Of a stretch of 11,321 bases of DNA, positions 6,381-11,321 are shown in pieces (position 1 is the stretch's first letter; every line of letters begins with the position of its first letter). The stretch comes from Chloroflexota bacterium (GTDB lineage Bacteria; Chloroflexota; Dehalococcoidia; DSTF01; JACRBR01), in contig JAKAMA010000041.1 in NCBI GenBank assembly GCA_021813085.1, positions 1 to 11,321 on the forward strand, written 5' to 3'. The position numbers and the translations under genes are program-made. Below the pieces are notes generated by a model that had not been told where the DNA came from, did not search any database, and worked only from the letters and a program-made list of their open reading frames with translations.

Positions 6381-6444
6381 GGTAGTTCCTTATCCGTAAC
6401 TGTCAAGACCCCCGCTGGACGAAAGTTCCGGGTTCGAGGGAGCC

Positions 6445-6452
6445 GAGGGAGG
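6445..6452 (+). promoter_or_regulatory. Ribosome-binding site that favours the second ATG
   Basis: GAGGGAGG contains GGAGG ending 2 nt before the ATG at 6455 but 8 nt before the ATG at 6461. The latter spacing is normal, so translation most likely starts at MGQTWGF rather than MLMGQTWGF. Confidence 0.6.
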
Positions 6453-6460
6453 CGATGCTG

Positions 6461-7156
6461 ATGGGCCAGACCTGGGGCTTCCTGACGAATCACGCCCTCG
6501 TCCTGATCTACGTGGTCCGCCATCACGATTCGACGGTCCGCGAGATCTCGGCGGGCGTCGGCGTGACAGACCGCGCCACCCTCGCGATCCTGCGTGAGCT
6601 CGACGCCGAGGGCATCGTGCACCGGCACCGCGACGGGCGGCGCAACACGTACTCCGTGGACTTTGACCGCCTGGCGGCCTACCGGCGCCACGGCACGGTC
6701 GCACTGACGCCACGGGTGTTCGTCGACGGGCTCATCGGCACGCTGCTGGCGATCTCGAACTACCACGGCAACGGGACGGGCAAGGTGGACCCGGCGACGC
6801 TCGACTCGGGCGCGCTAGAGCCACGGCTCGGGCGCTGGGGATTCTTCACGAACCACGCGCTCCTCCTGCTCTCGATTGCCCTCGACCACACGAACACGGT
6901 CCGTGAGATGGCGGCGGCGCTCGGCCTCACCGAGCGCGCCGTCGTGGTGATCCTGAATCAGCTCGAAGACGAAGGGATCATCGTGCGGCGGCGGATGGGG
7001 CGCCGGAACGAGTACGAGATCAACTTCACGGGCGTGCGCCGCTTCCAGCGCTGGTCGCCGGGCGAATGGAAGCTGCCTCCCGAGCTGATCGATGTCGCGG
7101 TGAAGGGGCTGCGGGCGCTGAGCGGCGAAGCCGGCAGCGAGCGCAGGCAGAGGTGA
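6461..7156 (+). CDS. Transcriptional regulator with two tandem winged-helix domains
   Basis: The 231-aa protein is built from two copies of one winged helix-turn-helix unit: residues 5-68 (WGFLTNHALVLIYVV ... GRRNTYSVDF) and 126-189 (WGFFTNHALLLLSIA ... GRRNEYEINF). They align without gaps, with 33 of 64 residues identical by my count. Each has a TNHAL first helix, a TVREI/TVREM helix, a V/LGxT-x-RA recognition segment, an L-x-x-EGI helix end and a GRRN-x-Y wing. The linker (69-125) contains a hydrophobic helical stretch (FVDGLIGTLLAISNYHG), perhaps a dimer or sensor surface. The tail is basic. I recall single-domain MarR-like proteins with the WxFLTNHA start in Chloroflexota and Actinobacteria; two in one chain could bind DNA as a monomer or bridge two sites. 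It has its own transcription unit, facing yvcK. Target and ligand are unknown. An alternative start lies two codons upstream (6455). Confidence 0.9.
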   Translation: MGQTWGFLTNHALVLIYVVRHHDSTVREISAGVGVTDRATLAILRELDAEGIVHRHRDGRRNTYSVDFDRLAAYRRHGTVALTPRVFVDGLIGTLLAISNYHGNGTGKVDPATLDSGALEPRLGRWGFFTNHALLLLSIALDHTNTVREMAAALGLTERAVVVILNQLEDEGIIVRRRMGRRNEYEINFTGVRRFQRWSPGEWKLPPELIDVAVKGLRALSGEAGSERRQR

Positions 7157-7210
7157 GGAATACCAGCCGACGTCCGCCGTCAGCCCCGCGCGCGCCCGGT
7201 GTGGTGGCGC

Positions 7211-8545
7211 TTACCCGACGCCCGCGTGCTCGCGCTCGGCGAGGGGCTTGGGCTCCGGCTCGCTGACCTGGTTGCGCTCGTAGTAGAGGCGGATCAGGGC
7301 GTCGGCCAGCTTCTTCGAGTCGTGGCGGTAGCGGTGCTGCTCATCGACGACATCCGCCTTGGCGACGCGCGCGCCGTTGAGCGTCAGCTCGTCCACCTTC
7401 ACCGGTTGTGAGTGCCACTCTTCGGGCAGCACGGCGTCGGTGTTGCTGTTGGCGAGCACGACGTCGAACGACGCGTTGCCCTTGAGGTGCTCTTTGAGGG
7501 TCTTGTAGTGGTCGCTGACCCGGAAGTCGTCGGTTTCGCCGTGCTGCGTGGCCACGTTGCAGACGTAGATCTTGAGCGCGGGCGAGACCTCGATGGCGCG
7601 GCGGATGCCCTCGACGAGCATGTTCGGCAGCACGCTCGTCATCAGGCTGCCCGGCCCGCAGACGATGAGGTCCGCCTGCAGGATCGCCCGGATGGCGTCC
7701 GGGTTTGCCTGGATCGTGGGCGGGTCGAGAAAGATCTCCTTGACGTGCCCGTGCTCGGTGATGCTGGATTCGCCGCGGACGACCTGGCCGTCCTCGGTCC
7801 GTGCGCAGATCGTCAGGGCGGAGAGGGTGGCGGGCAGGATCTGGCCGCGCACCGCGAGGACGCGGCTGGTCTCGCGCACGGCCTCCTCGAAGTTGCCGGC
7901 GACCTCGGTCATGGCGACGATGAAGAGGTTGCCAAAGCTGTGGCCGCCGAGCCCCTCACCCTCCTCGAACCGGTACTCGAAGAGGCGGGACATGAGTGGC
8001 TCGGCATCGGCGAGGGCGGCGATGTTCTTGCGGATGTCGCCCGGCGGCAGCACGCCGAGCTCGCGCTGCAGGCGCCCGGAGCTGCCGCCGTCATCGGCGA
8101 TCGAGACGATGGCGGTGATGTTGCCGGTGTACTCCTTGAGACCGCGCAGCAGCGTCGAGAGGCCGGTGCCGCCGCCGATCGCCACGATCTTGGGACCGCG
8201 CCGCAGGTAGCGATGGTTGTAGATGATGTCGACGATGCTCTCGTTGCGCTCCGGCTTGATGAACGCGGAGAGCAGCGAGGAGTTGAGCTTCCATACCGAG
8301 AAGCCGATCAGCCCGAACGCGGCGCAGACGAACAGGATGCCCCGGAAGATGCGCGGCAGGAACTGCAGCGTGACGTAGTACATGAACGCTGGGAACGTGT
8401 AGGAGACGTAGACCTCGCGCAGGAAATAGCCGAAGCCGAGGCCCATCACCGCCACGCCGATCAGCAGCAGCAGCAGCCACCGCTTGATGTGCATGCCGAA
8501 GTAGAACCACTTGATGAAACTGGGATCCCGGATCAGGCCGCGCAT
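7211..8545 (-). CDS. yvcK: Membrane-anchored YvcK/GlmR-family protein (UDP-GlcNAc-binding, gluconeogenesis/envelope factor)
   Basis: YvcK (GlmR) proteins bind UDP-sugars and tie carbon flow to peptidoglycan precursor supply; they are related to the CofD 2-phospho-L-lactate transferase fold. The core, from about residue 117, shows GPKIVAIGGGTGLSTLLRGLK (GGGTG 124-128), SIADDGGSSGRL (149-159), LPPGDIRKNIAALAD (166-180), GHSFGNLFIVAMTEVAGNFEEAV, GPGSLMTSVLPNMLVEGIR and YVCNVATQHGETDDF. Unlike B. subtilis YvcK, this 444-aa protein has about 115 extra N-terminal residues with two hydrophobic segments (about 22-43 and 66-86), so it is probably held at the cytoplasmic membrane. The C-terminal tail is charged and Pro/Glu-rich. 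The start is the first ATG of the frame, with a weak AGGA 12 nt upstream; M18 is an alternative that keeps both segments. It lies 54 bp after gatB on the same strand, a likely operon, and converges on the winged-helix gene. Confidence 0.94.
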   Translation of the reverse strand: MRGLIRDPSFIKWFYFGMHIKRWLLLLLIGVAVMGLGFGYFLREVYVSYTFPAFMYYVTLQFLPRIFRGILFVCAAFGLIGFSVWKLNSSLLSAFIKPERNESIVDIIYNHRYLRRGPKIVAIGGGTGLSTLLRGLKEYTGNITAIVSIADDGGSSGRLQRELGVLPPGDIRKNIAALADAEPLMSRLFEYRFEEGEGLGGHSFGNLFIVAMTEVAGNFEEAVRETSRVLAVRGQILPATLSALTICARTEDGQVVRGESSITEHGHVKEIFLDPPTIQANPDAIRAILQADLIVCGPGSLMTSVLPNMLVEGIRRAIEVSPALKIYVCNVATQHGETDDFRVSDHYKTLKEHLKGNASFDVVLANSNTDAVLPEEWHSQPVKVDELTLNGARVAKADVVDEQHRYRHDSKKLADALIRLYYERNQVSEPEPKPLAEREHAGVG

Positions 8546-8599
8546 GCGGACCGCCAGTCCTGACCCGCGTGGAAGCGGACTCCCCGATGCTGCAACGTC

Positions 8600-10096
<1,497 letters not shown>

Positions 10097-10119
10097 ACGT
10101 AGCGTGAGAGCCTGCCGGC

Positions 10120-10148
10120 ATGATACCAGCGGCGGATCGGCGTCACAA
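10120..10148 (-). promoter_or_regulatory. Sigma70-like promoter for gatB(-yvcK)
   Basis: On the minus strand TTGTGA (10148-10143), a 17-nt spacer and TATCAT (10125-10120) make the best -35/-10 pair in the window. Transcription would start near 10113, leaving a leader of about 16 nt before the gatB ATG. It lies in the 85-bp gap after the receiver-domain gene, so gatB need not depend on that gene's transcript. Confidence 0.6.
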
Positions 10149-10181
10149 TCGATCGCCGGGTGCCGGCGGTCACGCTCGCTG

Positions 10182-10583
10182 TCAAGCCGCGCCCCCGGGA
10201 TCTGATCCCGCGCCCGCAGGTCTCCGGGCCGGCTCGCTGAGCAGGCGGTCGAGCAGCGCAGGCAACTCCTCGGCGAGCTGCGAGCGCGCCACCACGACGT
10301 CGGCGCCGGCATCGCGCGCGGCGCGCAGGGCCGCCGCGTCGGTGTGGCGCCCGAAGGCGAGCACGCACGCGCCGGCCCGCTTCGCGGGCCCGATGATCGC
10401 CCGGGCGTCGAGGCCCTCCGCCTGTAGGTCGATGACGGCGAGCGTGGCGCCGCCAGCGAGCGCGTCGAGGCAGGCGGCCTGGGAGGCGGGCACACGCACG
10501 TCGAGCCCGCGGCCGCGCAGGGCGGCTTCGATGCGGCTCTGGAACAACAGCTCCGGCACGGCGAGGACGGCGATGCGGCTCAC
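10182..10583 (-). CDS. Degenerate receiver-domain (CheY-like) protein
   Basis: The 133-aa single-domain protein has the alternating beta-alpha pattern of response-regulator receivers: [21 protein letters not shown] (4-24), [17 protein letters not shown] (48-64), [32 protein letters not shown] (72-103). An Asp (D52) sits at the end of the third strand, where the phosphoacceptor belongs. The acidic pair near the first strand is P10-E11, the switch Ser/Thr position is G78, and the conserved Lys is replaced by R100, so normal phosphorylation is doubtful. A disordered Pro/Gly/Ala tail follows residue ~113. The start is GTG (MSRIAVLAV), chosen because the domain begins there and because a TACGAT box lies exactly 6 nt upstream. 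An open frame continues upstream without domain sequence. It lies just before gatB on the same strand. I recall similar stand-alone pseudo-receivers in environmental bacteria; function and partner are unknown. Confidence 0.82.
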   Translation of the reverse strand: MSRIAVLAVPELLFQSRIEAALRGRGLDVRVPASQAACLDALAGGATLAVIDLQAEGLDARAIIGPAKRAGACVLAFGRHTDAAALRAARDAGADVVVARSQLAEELPALLDRLLSEPARRPAGAGSDPGGAA

Positions 10584-10589
10584 GAAGAG

Positions 10590-10595
10590 ATCGTA
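10590..10595 (-). promoter_or_regulatory. -10 box for leaderless receiver-protein start
   Basis: On the minus strand TACGAT is followed by the six bases CTCTTC and the GTG start codon at 10583. No -35 hexamer stands out. This is the third case in the window of a TANNAT-like box exactly 6 nt before a start codon. Confidence 0.5.
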
Positions 10596-10637
10596 CACGA
10601 CCGCGCACGCGCGCGCCGCCGGGCTGGAGGCGCCATG

Positions 10638-10643
10638 TAGAAT
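10638..10643 (+). promoter_or_regulatory. Possible -10 box for the small membrane protein
   Basis: TAGAAT lies 49 nt before the ATG at 10693, in the 109-bp divergent gap. No start codon lies 6-7 nt downstream, so this would be a normal leadered transcript. No -35 element is recognisable. Confidence 0.35.
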
Positions 10644-10692
10644 GGGCACCAGGGCGTGTGCCATGCGTGGCTGCGGCGCACGGGTGGAGACG

Positions 10693-10854
10693 ATGAACAT
10701 CCCGGTGATCCTCGGCGTCCTGATCGCACTCAGCATGCTCGCGGCGCTCGCCGTGATGGCGCTCGATGCCTTCGGCTGTGGGGCGATGCGGCGCTTCCTC
10801 GCCGGTCACCCGGACGAGCCGCCGCCGCGCGGCGAGGAGCGCGACGAGCCCTGA
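10693..10854 (+). CDS. Small single-pass membrane protein (53 aa), unrecognised
   Basis: MNIPVILGVLIALSMLAALA begins one strongly hydrophobic helix (about residues 3-24). It is followed by FGCGAMRRFLAGHPDEPPPRGEERDEP, a hydrophilic, Pro- and acid-rich tail. The Arg pair after the helix suggests that the C-terminus faces the cytoplasm, by the positive-inside rule. GGAG ends 3 nt before the ATG, which is close but usable as a ribosome-binding site. A -10-like TAGAAT lies upstream. It is divergent from the receiver gene and 81 bp before the tRNA. I know no family; coding is supported by the sharp hydrophobic/hydrophilic organisation and the ribosome-binding site, but the protein is short and could be spurious. 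Confidence 0.55.
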   Translation: MNIPVILGVLIALSMLAALAVMALDAFGCGAMRRFLAGHPDEPPPRGEERDEP

Positions 10855-10887
10855 GCCGCCGCTGCGCGCACGACCGCCGCGGCGCGT

Positions 10888-10917
10888 TTGTCGGCGCCGG
10901 GCCGCGGCGGGTACGAT
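10888..10917 (+). promoter_or_regulatory. Promoter of tRNA-Leu
   Basis: TTGTCG (10888-10893), an 18-nt spacer and TACGAT (10912-10917) place the transcription start about 12 nt before the mature tRNA. The -10 is the same hexamer as that before the receiver-protein gene. Confidence 0.55.
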
Positions 10918-10935
10918 CGTGTCGATGCGACGCCG

Positions 10936-11022
<87 letters not shown>

Positions 11023-11046
11023 GTGCCGGCCGGACCCGACGGCGCC

Positions 11047-11066
11047 AGGCGTAGATGTCAACGCCT
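11047..11066 (+). terminator. Weak hairpin after tRNA-Leu
   Basis: AGGCGT and ACGCCT pair around an 8-nt loop about 25 nt after the tRNA. No T-run follows, so termination is only a possibility. Confidence 0.2.
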
Positions 11067-11142
11067 CCCGGTGGACCGAGAGCCTGCGCTGCGCGCGGGG
11101 CGCACCGCCTCAGCCAGCGCACAGCACGAAAGGACGGCGAGG

Positions 11143-11321
11143 ATGCGTGCAGGCAGCGTTCGCGGCTTCGAGGTGGCGTTCCACGACCCGGGCATCGCGC
11201 TGATCACGTTCAACCAGCCGGAGCGGCTGAACGGCATGACGCAGGGGATGAAGCGCGACCTCATCGAGACGATCACGCAGGCGCAGATGGACGACGGCGT
11301 ACGCGTGCTCGTCTTCACCGG
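11143..11321 (+). CDS. Enoyl-CoA hydratase/isomerase family protein, 5' part only (cut by window end)
   Basis: The last 179 bases encode 59 residues starting MRAGSVRGFEVAFHDPGIAL and continuing with ITFNQPERLNGMTQGMKRDLIETI and VRVLVFTG. This is the standard N-terminal crotonase-fold pattern (hydrophobic strand, N-x-P-E-x-x-N-x-M-T, helix, V-x-V-L-V-F-T-G). Members act on acyl-CoA thioesters as hydratases, isomerases or related enzymes; the specific reaction cannot be told because the catalytic acids and the second oxyanion-hole residue lie beyond the edge. The start is supported by AAAGGA 9 nt upstream. The frame is open to the window end, with no sign of damage. Confidence 0.88.
   Translation, partial: MRAGSVRGFEVAFHDPGIALITFNQPERLNGMTQGMKRDLIETITQAQMDDGVRVLVFT

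Larger units (their letters stand above)
5953..6460 (+). other. 508-bp intergenic region between folD and the tandem winged-helix gene
   Basis: No confident gene lies here. The first ~50 bp hold the folD 3' hairpins. The next ~200 bp are GC-rich, with an 8-bp-stem hairpin and the doubtful cysteine-rich frame. From about 6200 to 6415 composition becomes clearly AT-richer than elsewhere in the window. That part holds two adjacent stem-loops, a 10-bp palindrome, and the 8-mer CTGATTGC twice, 70 bp apart (6291 and 6361). The AT-rich part reads like a regulatory or leader region for the downstream gene, though no convincing -35/-10 pair could be chosen. Confidence 0.6.

Noticed and set aside
7157..7210. 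Shared bidirectional terminator between the tandem regulator and yvcK
   Set aside because: The 54-bp convergent gap has only short, weak complementarity and no T-run on either strand.
7412..8563. 383-aa plus-strand open frame opposite yvcK
   Set aside because: It is the antisense shadow of a strongly conserved gene; its composition (Asp/Val/Leu/Arg-rich) is typical of a mirrored GC-rich frame, and it has no domain.
10097..10495. N-terminal extension of gatB across the receiver gene
   Set aside because: GatB homology begins at [18 protein letters not shown]. The upstream stretch overlaps a better gene, and the gatB promoter lies within it.

Overview
The window is GC-rich bacterial chromosome (about two-thirds G+C by eye) made almost entirely of housekeeping genes. 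The best guess for the host is a high-GC Chloroflexota bacterium. This rests on the gene families (a YvcK with an N-terminal membrane anchor, a winged-helix family beginning W-x-F-x-TNHA, a degenerate receiver protein) and on a GTAGGGGC...GCCCCTAC palindrome, a repeat type I recall from that phylum. It is an inference from memory and has not been tested by search; another high-GC phylum is possible. I see no phage, transposase, CRISPR array or defence operon.

Left block (1-4960, minus strand), read in the direction of transcription: acpS (holo-ACP synthase), nnr (bifunctional NAD(P)HX epimerase/dehydratase, GTGA overlap with acpS), a 233-bp gap with a perfect 12-bp palindrome, a NifS/IscS-type cysteine desulfurase, an unrecognised 255-aa protein, and pth (peptidyl-tRNA hydrolase, ATGA overlap with the unrecognised gene). 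The Pth has substitutions at two classical active-site positions.

Middle (4961-7156, plus strand): folD diverges from acpS. After folD comes a 508-bp stretch with no confident gene. It holds two mutually exclusive hairpins at the folD 3' end, an 8-bp-stem hairpin, a low-confidence cysteine-rich small ORF, and a locally AT-richer zone with two adjacent stem-loops and a perfect 10-bp palindrome. It leads into a regulator made of two tandem copies of the same winged-helix domain.

Right block (7211-10583, minus strand, convergent with the regulator): a degenerate receiver-domain protein, then gatB (without gatA or gatC), then membrane-anchored yvcK. Finally, on the plus strand: a 53-aa membrane protein, tRNA-Leu(UAA) with encoded CCA, and the 5' end of an enoyl-CoA hydratase/isomerase cut by the window edge.

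The genes serve translation quality and aminoacylation (pth, gatB, tRNA-Leu), cofactor repair and sulfur supply (nnr, cysteine desulfurase), one-carbon metabolism (folD), lipid synthesis (acpS) and cell-envelope or carbon control (yvcK). The most interesting signals are the tandem-duplicated regulator with its structured upstream region, a recurring -10 box placed exactly 6 nt before three start codons (which suggests leaderless mRNAs), and the altered Pth active site. I do not see an obvious new multi-gene system.
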